Shown here: one piece after another, positions 54,356 through 63,069 of the stretch
Layout of the letters: every line of letters begins with the position of its first letter
Numbering within the stretch: the first letter of the stretch is position 1
From: Streptomyces sp. YPW6
GTDB lineage: Bacteria > Actinomycetota > Actinomycetes > Streptomycetales > Streptomycetaceae
Length of the DNA: 64,000 nt
Assembly: GCF_018866325.1 (NCBI RefSeq)
Contig: NZ_CP076457.1
Coordinates: 992,001-1,056,000, forward strand
Direction of reading: 5' to 3'
Position numbers and translations under genes: made by a program
The notes under the pieces: generated by a model
Database searches by the model: none
What the model was told of the DNA's origin: nothing
The model's input: only the letters and a program-made list of their open reading frames with translations

Positions 54356-54754
54356 CTACTCACCCTTGGCCGTATGTTCCCGGTTCAGGTAGTTGTACAC
54401 CGTGAACCGGGAGACGCCCAGGGCTCCGGCCACGGTCTCCACTCCGTGCCGGACGGAGAAGGCACCGCGTGCCTCCAGGGTCCGGACGACGCCCTGCTTG
54501 GCCTTCCGGTCCAGGTCGGCGAGCGGCATCCCGTGCCGTCGCTCCATCGCGGCGAGGATGTGGTCCAGCGAGTCGGAGAGCTGGGGCAGGCGTACGGCTA
54601 TGACGTCCTGGCCCTCCCAGGCGAGCACCACATCGTCCGGCTGGGCCTGCTCGGGGCCCAGCAGCTCGGCGCCCATCGCGTCGGCGAGCGGCTTGACCGC
54701 CGATACGAAGGGGTGGTCGACGGTCACCGGAGCGTGATCGGCGGAGTCGGTCAC
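54356..54754 (-). CDS. Small HTH regulator (YheO/PAS-like plus Fis-type HTH)
   Basis: 132 residues. An N-terminal ligand-like domain (FVSAVKPLADAMGAELLGPEQ) and a C-terminal Fis/HTH_22-type helix-turn-helix (AFSVRHGVETVAGALGVSRFTVYNYLNRE). The GTG start overlaps the stop of the preceding 83-residue gene (GTGA). It lies immediately downstream of the urate operon's divergent-looking gap and may control purine genes; its target is not shown by the sequence. Confidence 0.78.
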   Translation of the reverse strand: MTDSADHAPVTVDHPFVSAVKPLADAMGAELLGPEQAQPDDVVLAWEGQDVIAVRLPQLSDSLDHILAAMERRHGMPLADLDRKAKQGVVRTLEARGAFSVRHGVETVAGALGVSRFTVYNYLNREHTAKGE

Positions 54755-55002
54755 CGGGTCCCCTCCCCGATCACGTTCACCTGGAGCGAGACCCGGGTGG
54801 CGCCGGAGGCGAGGGCCCGGCGCAGCAGGGAGTCCACGGCGGTGAGCACCTCGTCCGCACCCCCTTCCGCGGTGTTGCCGAAGGGGCCGACGTCGACGGC
54901 GTCCAGCCCGGCGCCCTGGATCACCTCCCGGGCTACCACCGCGTGGGTGGGCGCCTCGTCGAGATCGAAGGGCTCGGTGGTGAATTCCACCCTCAAGCGC
55001 AC
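54751..55002 (-). CDS. Small MTH1187/YkoF-like (thiamine-binding type) protein
   Basis: 83 residues, ferredoxin-like: beta strand RLRVEFTTEPF, a helix, GPFGNTAEGGADEVLTAVDSLLRRAL, then TRVSLQVNVIG. This resembles DUF77 thiamine-binding proteins, which act as small homo-oligomeric ligand binders. Translationally coupled to the HTH regulator; it may supply or sense its ligand. Moderately sure of the fold only. Confidence 0.65.
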   Translation of the reverse strand: MRLRVEFTTEPFDLDEAPTHAVVAREVIQGAGLDAVDVGPFGNTAEGGADEVLTAVDSLLRRALASGATRVSLQVNVIGEGTR

Positions 55003-55412
55003 TGTGCCTCCCTGATGTCCTCGCCGCGGGTGCGGGCGCGCGGCTCGGCCACGACTGTAACCGCTGTCCGGGAACCGGCCCCCGGAGTGCGCGGCCGCGT
55101 ACGCCGGTGGTCACGGGAGCGGCAGCGCGCGGGGCGTCGACCGGCGCCCGGGAAGGGAGCGGCAAGGGCGGCAGGGCCGAAGGGGCGGGTCCCGGGAACC
55201 GTGGGGCGCGGACCCCGGGAGCCGCGGGCCCGGGAGCCGCAGGGCGGGCCCCTGGGGCACGGCCCCCGGGAACCGCAGGGCCGCCGGGGCCCCGGTGCAC
55301 GCTCGGCAGCCGGACGGGCCCCCGGAGGGGCGCGCGGCGCCGCAACCGCCGGTGGAGCGGCTGCCGGGCACCCGGTACGGTCCGTCCGGCACACGGCGGT
55401 GGCCGCGCCCGG
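55003..55412. repeat. Gene-free gap with degenerate ~17-bp GC repeats
   Basis: 410 bp without a supported gene. 55192-55290 contains four or more copies of a CCCGGGARCCGNRGGGC-like unit. They lie downstream of the GntR gene stop at 55413. Nothing else recognised. Confidence 0.55.
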
Positions 55413-56252
55413 TCAGGCCCCCGCCTGGATGTCCCCCCTGGTCGACGAGGCGATGGCGTCGCCGTGCGCGAAGTCGCCGGGCGGGATGCCCGGGTGGTGC
55501 CCCTCCGGATCGGGGGCGACCTCGGCCGCCGGGCCGAGCGCGAGCCGGGAGACGATCCGGTAGCGGTCACCCCGGTAGAGCGAGTGGACGTACTCCACCG
55601 GACGGCCCGTGGTGTCGGAGGTCAGCCGCTCGAAGAGCAGCGCCGGGGACAGCTCCGGGACGTCGAGCAGCCCGGCCTCGGCGCGGGTGACGACGGTGGG
55701 CTCGATGCCCTGGACCGCCTCGTGGACCTGCACGCCGTGGGTGGTCCGCAGATGCTCGTACAGGTCGCCGCTCTCCAGCTCCTGCGCGCTGAGGCCCGGC
55801 ACCAGCTCCGCCCGGATGTGCAGATGCTCGATGGCCATCGGCGCCCCGTCGACCAGCCGCAGCCGGGCCACGTAGACGATCTCGGCGGCGGGCGACATGC
55901 GCAGCTTGCGGCCGACCCGGGCCCCGGCCTGGAGCGTGGTGAACTCCAGCAGCCGGCTCGACCAGGCCCCCGACGCCCGGGGTACGCCGAGCGCCCGGTC
56001 ACCCGCGACCAGCTCCTGGGTGATCTTGGCGGGGGCGACGAACATGCCCCGGCCGTGCTCGCGCACCAGGAGTCCGGCGGCGACCAGCTCGTCGACCGCC
56101 GCGCGCACGGTGGGCCGGGACACACCGAGCAGGGCGCACAGGGAGCGCTCCGAGGGGATGGCGTCGCCGGGGCTGCGGGACTCGATCAGCTCCAGTACGG
56201 CATCGCGGGTCCGCTCCCGTTTGAGCACCGTCCCCGGCACATCCGCGTCCAT
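55413..56252 (-). CDS. GntR-family (HutC/DasR type) regulator
   Basis: 279 residues. N-terminal wHTH (IPSERSLCALLGVSRPTVRAAVDELVAAGLL) and UTRA effector domain (about 95-240, with YVARLRLVDGAPMAIEHLHI and YVHSLYRGDRYRI). DasR-like proteins sense phosphorylated aminosugars. Divergent from a sugar ABC operon with GH20 hexosaminidase, its probable target. The 30-residue C-terminal tail is rich in Asp, Pro and Gly. Confidence 0.88.
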   Translation of the reverse strand: MDADVPGTVLKRERTRDAVLELIESRSPGDAIPSERSLCALLGVSRPTVRAAVDELVAAGLLVREHGRGMFVAPAKITQELVAGDRALGVPRASGAWSSRLLEFTTLQAGARVGRKLRMSPAAEIVYVARLRLVDGAPMAIEHLHIRAELVPGLSAQELESGDLYEHLRTTHGVQVHEAVQGIEPTVVTRAEAGLLDVPELSPALLFERLTSDTTGRPVEYVHSLYRGDRYRIVSRLALGPAAEVAPDPEGHHPGIPPGDFAHGDAIASSTRGDIQAGA

Positions 56253-56285
56253 GGTCTCCCCTCCTGACGGCCGGATTTTTTCTTA

Positions 56286-56488
56286 CCAGTTGACCACACC
56301 GTCACCTCAACTGGCTTGCTGGTCAGGTGCAGTGTAGCGCTTTCCGGAGCTGGGCCGACCGATGCGATCGAGGGTGGATCGCCAACTTCGCGTTCAACAA
56401 GAGGGGTTGACGGCCCTATTGGTCTATGCCACCTTCGTCCACCACCGACAAGCGAGCTGTCCAGTAAGGCTCACTGGTCAGGTGGTCA
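56286..56488. promoter_or_regulatory. Divergent control region of GntR and aminosugar ABC operon
   Basis: Perfect 8-bp inverted repeat CCAGTTGA (56286-56293) / TCAACTGG (56307-56314). CTGGTCAGGTG occurs at about 56319-56329 and again at about 56473-56483, followed by GGTCAGG. TGGTCTATGCCA (56420-56431) matches the DasR palindrome at 10 of 12 bases. Together these are likely GntR/DasR operators. Confidence 0.5.
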
Positions 56489-56534
56489 GGCCTCGCCAGG
56501 TCCGTCCGATCCATTCTGCTTCCCGAGGTGAACC

Positions 56535-57803
56535 GTGAAGTACCGCTTGCTCGCCGGTGGGTCCGTGCTCGTCCTGACCGCCGCGCTCAGTGCCTGCAGT
56601 CCGTCGTCCGGGCCGGACGCCGCGAACGGCGACGGCCGGACGACGGTGGACGTCTGGCTGATGCGCGACAGCGTCTCGACGCAGTTCCAGAAGGAGTTCA
56701 CCGCCGACTTCGAGAAGCGCCACCCGGACATCGACGTGAAGATCCAGATCCAGGAGTGGGACGGGATCGGCCAGAAGATCACCGCGGCCCTGGCCAGCAA
56801 CGACGCCCCGGACGTCATCGAGGCGGGAAACACCCAGGTGGCCCAGTACGCGGAGAGCGGCGGACTGCTCGACCTCACCGACCGCACGGACGAGCTGAAC
56901 GGCGAGGACTGGCTGAGGGGCCTGGCCGAACCGGGCGCGTTCGAGGGCAGGCAGTACGGCATCCCGTACTACGCGGCGAACCGGGTGATCGTCTACCGCA
57001 CCGACCTCTTCGAGCGGGCGGGCGTCGACGCGGCCGGGATCAAGACCCGTGAGCAGTGGATCGACGCCACGACGGAGCTCAACAAGGGCGGCACGCAGGG
57101 CATCTACCTGCCCGGGCAGATGTGGTACGCGCTGGCCGGGTTCGTCTGGGACGAGGGCGGTGACCTGGCCACCGAGTCCGGCGGGACGTGGTCCGGCGCG
57201 CTGGACACCCCCGAGGCGCTGCGCGGCATGGCGTTCTACGAGCGGCTCCAGGCGCTGGGCAAGGGCCCCAAGGACTCCGACGAGGACGACCCGCCGCAGG
57301 CCGAGGTGATGGCCCAGGGGCAGGTGGCCCAGGTCATCTCCACCCCGGGCGGGGCCAACGTCATCGCGGAGCACAACCCCGAGCTCAAGGGCAAGCTGGC
57401 CTTCTTCCCCATCCCGGGCAAGACGGCGGACACCCCGGGCGCGGTCTTCACCGGCGGCTCCGACCTGGTCGTGCCGACCGCGGCGGCCCACCCCGACGCG
57501 GCGGTCACCTTCATCAAGGAGCTGACCGGGGACACCTGGCAGAAGAAGCTCGCCGTCGCCATGAGCTACGTACCGAACCGGACGTCGCTGGCCGCCGCCG
57601 TGGCCGGTGACCCGGGGGCCGCCGCGATGGCGGTCGGCGCGGCCAACGGGCACGCCACGCCCAACACCCCCGGCTGGGCGGCGGTCGAGGCGGAGAACCC
57701 GATCAAGGACTACATGACGGCCGTGCTCACCGGAGGAGATGCGGCACGGGAAGCGGCGAAGGCCTCGCGGGACATCACCCGGGCCATGAACGCCGGCTCC
57801 TGA
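56535..57803 (+). CDS. Carbohydrate ABC transporter substrate-binding lipoprotein
   Basis: 422 residues. Lipobox LSAC with Cys21. Family-1 sugar-binding fold (VWLMRDSVSTQFQKEFTADF, PDVIEAGNTQVAQYAESGGLLDLT, GIPYYAANRVIVYRTDLF). Together with two permeases and GH20 downstream it probably binds N-acetylglucosamine oligosaccharides; specificity is inferred from context. The ribosome-binding site CCGAGGTG precedes ATG 56535. Confidence 0.9.
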   Translation: MKYRLLAGGSVLVLTAALSACSPSSGPDAANGDGRTTVDVWLMRDSVSTQFQKEFTADFEKRHPDIDVKIQIQEWDGIGQKITAALASNDAPDVIEAGNTQVAQYAESGGLLDLTDRTDELNGEDWLRGLAEPGAFEGRQYGIPYYAANRVIVYRTDLFERAGVDAAGIKTREQWIDATTELNKGGTQGIYLPGQMWYALAGFVWDEGGDLATESGGTWSGALDTPEALRGMAFYERLQALGKGPKDSDEDDPPQAEVMAQGQVAQVISTPGGANVIAEHNPELKGKLAFFPIPGKTADTPGAVFTGGSDLVVPTAAAHPDAAVTFIKELTGDTWQKKLAVAMSYVPNRTSLAAAVAGDPGAAAMAVGAANGHATPNTPGWAAVEAENPIKDYMTAVLTGGDAAREAAKASRDITRAMNAGS

Positions 57804-57845
57804 CCCCGCATGGCCCTCCCCCGGCTCCGAGAAAGGAGGCGTGCC

Positions 57846-58838
57846 GTGCCGGCCCTCGACCAGCGCACCGCGCCCAGCACTCCCCGGCGAGGCCCGGCCC
57901 CGCGCCTCTCCGCCCCCACGTCCCCGCCCCCGCGCGGGGGATCGGCCAGAGCCCGAAGCCTCTGGCCGTACGCCCTGGTGGCCCCGGCCGTCGGCGGCAT
58001 GCTCTATCTACTGGTCTACCCGCTGGTGCGGGCCGTCCTGATCTCCTTCCAGGACTTCCGGCTGCGCCAGCTGATCGCCGGTGACGCGGACTTCGTCGGC
58101 CTGCGGAACTACCGGACGCTGCTGACGGACCCCCGGTTCTGGGAGGTGGTCCGCCGCACGTTCCTGTTCATGGCGGTCAACGTCGTCCTGATCATGGTGA
58201 TCGCCACGCTCGTCGCCCTGATGGTGGAGCGGCTGGGCCGGATCGGGCGGACGGTGGTGCTGTGCTCGCTGGTGCTGGCCTGGGCGATGCCGGTGGTCGC
58301 GGCGACCACCGTCTTCCAGTGGCTGTTCCACTCGGAGTTCGGCATCGTCAACTGGTCGCTGACCTCGCTCGGCCTGGACTCCTTCGAGCGCTATCCGTGG
58401 TTCGCCGACGGCACCGCTGCCTTCGCGATCCTGGTGACGCTGATCGTCTGGCAGTCGGTGCCGTTCGCCGCGATCACCCTGTACTCGGCGCTGACGACCG
58501 TCTCCCCCGAACTGTACGAGTCGGCACGGCTGGACGGGGCGGGCGCGGGGCGGATCTTCCGCTCGGTCACCTTCCCGATCCTGCGGCCGGTCTTCCTGCT
58601 GGTGCTGTCGCTGGAGGTGATCTGGACGTTCAAGGCGTTCGTCCAGATCTGGGTGATGACCCGGGGCGGGCCGGGTGACGCCACGACGATCCTGCCCGTC
58701 TACGCGGTGCAGACGGCGCTCTCCAGTCAGCGGTACGACCTCGGTTCCGCCGCCTCGATGGTCACCGTGGTCCTGATGTCCGGGGTGCTCGTCCTGTACT
58801 TCCGCCAGATGCTCCGCCAGGAGGACGAGACCCGATGA
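57846..58838 (+). CDS. Carbohydrate ABC transporter permease (MalF type)
   Basis: 330 residues from GTG 57846, six nt after AAAGGAGG; an in-frame ATG upstream has no site. A Pro/Arg-rich N-terminus is followed by six helices (first LVAPAVGGMLYLLVYPLV). The EAA loop is ESARLDGAGAGRIFRSVTFPIL. No ATPase gene is present in the operon; in Streptomyces such importers share MsiK. Confidence 0.91.
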   Translation: MPALDQRTAPSTPRRGPAPRLSAPTSPPPRGGSARARSLWPYALVAPAVGGMLYLLVYPLVRAVLISFQDFRLRQLIAGDADFVGLRNYRTLLTDPRFWEVVRRTFLFMAVNVVLIMVIATLVALMVERLGRIGRTVVLCSLVLAWAMPVVAATTVFQWLFHSEFGIVNWSLTSLGLDSFERYPWFADGTAAFAILVTLIVWQSVPFAAITLYSALTTVSPELYESARLDGAGAGRIFRSVTFPILRPVFLLVLSLEVIWTFKAFVQIWVMTRGGPGDATTILPVYAVQTALSSQRYDLGSAASMVTVVLMSGVLVLYFRQMLRQEDETR

Positions 58839-59680
58839 GCACACCTGCCGTACGCCCGCTCCTCCGTCGGCTTGCGCTGCGCCTCGCCGCCACCGTGACC
58901 GTCGTGATCTGCCTCTTCCCCGTGTACTGGATGATCTCCACGGCCTTCAAGCCGTCCAAGGACATCCAGTCCGCCGACCCGCGGCTCGTCCCGCACACCT
59001 GGACCCTCGACCACTTCCGGCGGGCCGTGGAGGCCGACGGGTTCGCGCTGTTCTGGCGCAACAGCATCCTGGTGACGCTGGGGGCCGTCCTGCTGGCGCT
59101 GGTGGTGGCGCTGGGCGCGGCGTACGCCGTGGCGCGGCTGCGGTGGCGGGGCCGGCGGCAGTTCATGCTGATGATCTTCATCGCACAGATGGCGCCCTGG
59201 GAGTCGCTGATCATCCCGGTCTACATCATCTCCCGGGACACGAACATGCTCGACCGGCTGCCGACGCTGACCCTCGTCTACTTCATGATCACGCTGCCGT
59301 TCACCGTCGTGGTGCTGCGCGGGTTCATCGGGACGATCCCGCCGGAGCTGGAGGAGGCGGCGCAGGTCGACGGCTGCACCCGGACCGGGGCGTTCCGCCG
59401 GGTCGCGATGCCGCTGCTGGCGCCGGGGCTGATGGCGACCTCGCTGTTCGGCTTCATCACCGCCTGGAACGAGTTCGCCTACGCCAACTTCCTGATCATC
59501 AAGCAGCAGGACAACCGGACGCTGCCGGTCTGGCTGTCCTCCTTCCAGAACACCTTCGGCACCGACTGGGGGGCCACGATGGCCGCCTCCACCCTCTTCG
59601 CGCTGCCCGCCCTGGTGATCTTCCTGCTGCTCCAGCGCCATGTCACGTCCGGCTTCGCCGCCGGCGCCGTGAAGGGCTGA
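58835..59680 (+). CDS. Carbohydrate ABC transporter permease (MalG type)
   Basis: 281 residues, six helices. The EAA loop reads EAAQVDGCTRTGAFRRVAMPLL, with the P-L-x-P continuation of MalG-like permeases. Overlaps the MalF-type gene by 4 bp (ATGA). A C-rich spacer separates it from GH20. Confidence 0.92.
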   Translation: MSTPAVRPLLRRLALRLAATVTVVICLFPVYWMISTAFKPSKDIQSADPRLVPHTWTLDHFRRAVEADGFALFWRNSILVTLGAVLLALVVALGAAYAVARLRWRGRRQFMLMIFIAQMAPWESLIIPVYIISRDTNMLDRLPTLTLVYFMITLPFTVVVLRGFIGTIPPELEEAAQVDGCTRTGAFRRVAMPLLAPGLMATSLFGFITAWNEFAYANFLIIKQQDNRTLPVWLSSFQNTFGTDWGATMAASTLFALPALVIFLLLQRHVTSGFAAGAVKG

Positions 59681-59699
59681 GGGGCGGAGAACGCCGCTT

Positions 59700-59757
59700 C
59701 GCCCCCCCGCCCCCCCGTCCCCCGTCCCCCCGTCCCCCGTCCCCCGTCCCCCGTCCG
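59700..59757 (+). repeat. C-rich CCCCCGTC microsatellite before GH20 gene
   Basis: Six or so 7-8-bp CCCCCGT(C) units between the permease stop and the GH20 ribosome-binding site. Likely slippage-prone and able to alter the spacing or structure of the intercistronic mRNA. Confidence 0.75.
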
Positions 59758-59779
59758 CGAACCGACCCCGGAGACGCCC

Positions 59780-61390
59780 GTGCCCGCACCGCACCCCGCC
59801 CTTTCCCTCCTCCCCCACCCCGGCAAGGTCTCCTCGCTCGGCGGTCGGCTCACCCTCGACCGGAACACCACCGTCCGCGCGCTGCCGGGCGCGGAGACGG
59901 CGGCGGACCTGCTGCGCACCCTCGTCGGCCGCCCCGCGGGCCTGCCGCTCCCGGTGTCGCCCGACGGACGGATCGTGCTCGCCCTGGACGACCGGCTCGG
60001 CGGCCTCGGCGAGGAGGGGTACGGGCTGACGGTCGCCCCGCAGGCGCTCCAGTTGCGTGCCGCCCACCGCACCGGGCTGCTCCGGGGCATCCAGACGATC
60101 CGCCAGCTCCTGCCCGCCGAGGCCCTGTCGGGCGGACCGGCCGGCGCCGGCTCCTGGCAGCTGCCCTGCGTCGAGATCACCGACGTACCGGACCGGCCGT
60201 GGCGCGGGGCGATGCTGGACGTGGCGCGCCGCTTCCAGCCCATCGGCTGTCTGCGCCGGTTCGTGGACCTGCTGGCGCTGCACAAGCTCAACGTCCTGCA
60301 CCTCCACCTCACCGACGACCAGGGCTGGCGGATGCCGGTCGACGCCTACCCCCGGCTGACCTCGGTCGGCTCCCGGCGGGCCCGTTCGCAGAAGGGCCCG
60401 ACCGGTCCGGACGGGGCGCACTTCGACGCGGCGCCGCACGAAGGGCACTACACCAAGGCGGAGTTGAGGAGTCTGGTGCGGTACGCGGGGGAGCGCGGGA
60501 TCACCGTCGTACCGGAGATCGAGATGCCCGGCCATGTGCGGGCCGCGCTCGCCGCCTATCCGGAGCTGGGCAACCACCCGGGGCGAGAACTGGACGTGTG
60601 GACCCGCTGGGGGGTGTGCGACACGATCCTCGGCGTCCACGAGGGGGTCTTCGACTTCTGCCGGGCGGTGCTGGAGGAGGTGATGGACGTCTTCCCGTCG
60701 CCGTACATCCACCTCGGCGGCGAGGAGTGCCCGACCACCGAGTGGGAGGACAGCCCGGCGGCCCGTGAGCGTGCGGCGGCCCTGGGACTCGCGAGCCCGG
60801 CCGGGCTGCACGGCTGGTTCCTGGGCCGGGTCGGGGCGTTCCTGGCGGAGCGCGGCCGGATTCCGCTCGCCTGGGTCGAGAACGGCACCGAACTCCCGCC
60901 GGAATTCACGGTGATGACCTGGCGCGATGCCGCGCACGCCCGGGCCGCCGCCCGCCGCGGCCATCAGGTGATCGCCGCGCACCACCGGGCCACCTATCTC
61001 GACTACGCCCAGTCGGCGGACCCGTCCGAACCGGTCGCCCAGCCCGGTGCGCCGGTCCTCCTGCACACGGTCCACGGCTACGAACCGGCGCCGCACGACT
61101 GGCCGGAGGCGGAGCGGGCCCGGGTGCTCGGGACCCAGGTGCAGCTGTGGACGGAGTACGCCCGCACCCCCGAGGAGATCGATTACCTCAGTTTTCCCCG
61201 GCTCTGCGCGCTCGCCGACCGTTCCTGGTCCGGCGGGCGCGGCGACTGGCCGGGGTTCGTCGAGCGGCTGCGTCACCACACCGCCCGGCTGGACGCCCTG
61301 GGCGTCCGCCACCGCCCCCTGGACGCGCGGTCGCTCGCGACGGCGGCGTACGCGTCCCCCTCCGCAGGAACAGCGCGACTCCGCCCGTGA
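59780..61390 (+). CDS. Family GH20 beta-N-acetylhexosaminidase (variant active site)
   Basis: 536 residues, no signal peptide. GH20b-like N-terminal domain, then the TIM barrel (RGAMLDVARRFQPIGCLRRFVD, LNVLHLHLTDDQGWRMP). The catalytic motif normally H-x-G-G-D-E is here HLGGEECP, so the acid/base Glu316 is kept but the neighbouring polarising Asp is Glu315. The C-terminal WTEY and WS motifs are present. It should release GlcNAc from imported oligosaccharides in the cytosol. GTG 59780 follows CGGAGA. Confidence 0.9.
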   Translation: MPAPHPALSLLPHPGKVSSLGGRLTLDRNTTVRALPGAETAADLLRTLVGRPAGLPLPVSPDGRIVLALDDRLGGLGEEGYGLTVAPQALQLRAAHRTGLLRGIQTIRQLLPAEALSGGPAGAGSWQLPCVEITDVPDRPWRGAMLDVARRFQPIGCLRRFVDLLALHKLNVLHLHLTDDQGWRMPVDAYPRLTSVGSRRARSQKGPTGPDGAHFDAAPHEGHYTKAELRSLVRYAGERGITVVPEIEMPGHVRAALAAYPELGNHPGRELDVWTRWGVCDTILGVHEGVFDFCRAVLEEVMDVFPSPYIHLGGEECPTTEWEDSPAARERAAALGLASPAGLHGWFLGRVGAFLAERGRIPLAWVENGTELPPEFTVMTWRDAAHARAAARRGHQVIAAHHRATYLDYAQSADPSEPVAQPGAPVLLHTVHGYEPAPHDWPEAERARVLGTQVQLWTEYARTPEEIDYLSFPRLCALADRSWSGGRGDWPGFVERLRHHTARLDALGVRHRPLDARSLATAAYASPSAGTARLRP

Positions 61391-61427
61391 CCCGTCCCCC
61401 ACCACCGTTCCGGAGAGGAACACGCCT

Positions 61428-62876
61428 GTGAACACACCGCCCACCCACCCCCGCCGGAGCAGGCTGCGCACCGCCGCCGCCTCGGCCGCCGCCGTGGCCC
61501 TGGCCGCCGCCGGTCTGGCCGCGTGGCCGTCCTCGGCGTCCGCCGCGGCCGACGGGATCGTGGTCCAGTACCGTACGAGCGCGTCCGGTGCGAGCGCCGA
61601 CCAGAGCGAGCCGTGGCTGAAGGTCCGCAACGCCGGCTCCGGGTCCGTACCGCTGAGCAGCGTGAAGATGCGCTACTACTTCAAGGCCGACTCGGCGTCC
61701 GCCGCCTACCGGTTCGCCTGTTCCTGGGCGGTGAAGGGGTGCGCGAACATCACCGGCACGTTCGGGACGCTCGCGAACCCGACCGCCACCGCCGACCGCT
61801 ATCTGGAGATCGGCTTCACCGCCGGGGCGGGCTCGCTCGCCCCGGGCGCGGACACCGGGGACATGCAACTCCGGTTCCACCAGACCTCCTGGGCTCCGCT
61901 CGTCCAGTCCGACGACTACTCCTTCGGGCCTCAGCAGACCGCGTACGGCGACTGGTCCGCGGTGACGGCCCAGGTCAACGGCGCGACCGTGTGGGGCGAG
62001 GCCCCCGGCGGCAACGGTCCGACCGATCCGCCGGACCCGACGGACCCGCCCACCGACCCGCCGGGGGACGCGCCGACGCTCTTCGACGACTTCGACTACA
62101 GCTCGCACACCGATCCGCGGATCGGCGCCAACGGCTGGAGCGTACGGTCCAACTCCGGCGGGCCCGGCGTGCCGGGCGCGACCTGGGCTCCGGAGAACGT
62201 CACCTTCGCCTCGCAGAACGGCAACTCGGTGATGAACCTGGAGACGTCGACGGCGGGCACGGGCGCGTCGACGAAGCACACCGAGATCCTGACCAGGTCG
62301 ATGAAGTTCAAGAACGGGACGTACGCGTCCCGCGTGAAGTTCAGCGACGCCCCGCGCTCGGGCCCGGACGGCGACCGGATCGTGCAGACGTTCTTCACCA
62401 TCAACGACCTCAAGGCGCCGATGGCGGACGACTACGCGGAGTACGACTTCGAGTATCTGCCGAACGGCGGCTGGGGCGAGCCCGCGAACATCCTCTACAC
62501 GACCTCGTGGGAGACCTACCGGCCCGACCCGTGGGAGGCGGTCAACGCGCACAGCCAGGTCCGGCAGTCGTACGCGGGCTGGCACGACCTGGTGGTGACG
62601 ATCGACGACAGCCGGATCACGTACTACGTCGACGGCCGGCACTTCGGGACGCACGGGGCGGCGTATCTGCCGGAGCGTCCGATGTCGATCAACTTCAACC
62701 AGTGGCTGATCGATCTGGCGGGCCAGCCGAGCACGACACCCCGTGCCTACGACCAGCAGGTGGACTACGTCCTGCATGTAAAGGACCAGGTGCTCACCCC
62801 CTCGCAGGTGAACGCGATGGTCGGGGCGTACCGCAGTGCGGGGACGAGTTTCGAGGACACGGTTCCGGCCGGATAG
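61428..62876 (+). CDS. Secreted CBM-GH16 glycoside hydrolase
   Basis: 482 residues from GTG 61428. Tat-like or Sec signal peptide (RRSRLRTAAASAAAVALAAAGLAA, cleavage near ASAAA). A CBM3-like cellulose-binding module follows (about 43-195, with WLKVRNAGSGSVPLSSVKMRYYF), then a T-D-P-P repeat linker and a GH16-like jelly roll (about 220-475). The catalytic motif EYDFE (E338, D340, E342) fits E-x-D-x-E. It probably cuts a beta-glucan or mixed polymer outside the cell. Its place behind GH20 suggests co-regulation. Confidence 0.85.
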   Translation: MNTPPTHPRRSRLRTAAASAAAVALAAAGLAAWPSSASAAADGIVVQYRTSASGASADQSEPWLKVRNAGSGSVPLSSVKMRYYFKADSASAAYRFACSWAVKGCANITGTFGTLANPTATADRYLEIGFTAGAGSLAPGADTGDMQLRFHQTSWAPLVQSDDYSFGPQQTAYGDWSAVTAQVNGATVWGEAPGGNGPTDPPDPTDPPTDPPGDAPTLFDDFDYSSHTDPRIGANGWSVRSNSGGPGVPGATWAPENVTFASQNGNSVMNLETSTAGTGASTKHTEILTRSMKFKNGTYASRVKFSDAPRSGPDGDRIVQTFFTINDLKAPMADDYAEYDFEYLPNGGWGEPANILYTTSWETYRPDPWEAVNAHSQVRQSYAGWHDLVVTIDDSRITYYVDGRHFGTHGAAYLPERPMSINFNQWLIDLAGQPSTTPRAYDQQVDYVLHVKDQVLTPSQVNAMVGAYRSAGTSFEDTVPAG

Positions 62877-62915
62877 CGCTCGGCGCGCGAGCGGCGCGTA
62901 CGGGGTGAGAAGCGG

Positions 62916-62949
62916 GCGGGGCGGAGGCCGACGACGGCCTCCGCCCCGC
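62916..62949 (+). terminator. Strong hairpin terminator after GH16 gene
   Basis: A perfect 15-bp stem (62916-62930 with 62935-62949), 4-nt loop, followed by TTT. Confidence 0.8.
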
Positions 62950-63069
62950 TTTCGCGTGGCCACAGGCACCGGCGCCTCCCCGCCCGAGGGGCCCGCTGCC
63001 GCAGGTCCGAGGGCACCCGCGCCGCCGTGTCGGCGGGCCGCCGGCCGGGGCGAATTTTTCGGCACCCCC

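Noticed and set aside
56394..56410. TTCAAC...GTTGA near the aminosugar operon as a fourth purine box
   Set aside because: The spacer is 7 bp instead of the 5 bp seen in the three purine sites, and the neighbouring genes are unrelated to purines.
58727..61630. 967-codon ORF on the minus strand
   Set aside because: It is antisense to three well-supported genes and its composition is that of a GC-frame shadow; no domain recognisable.
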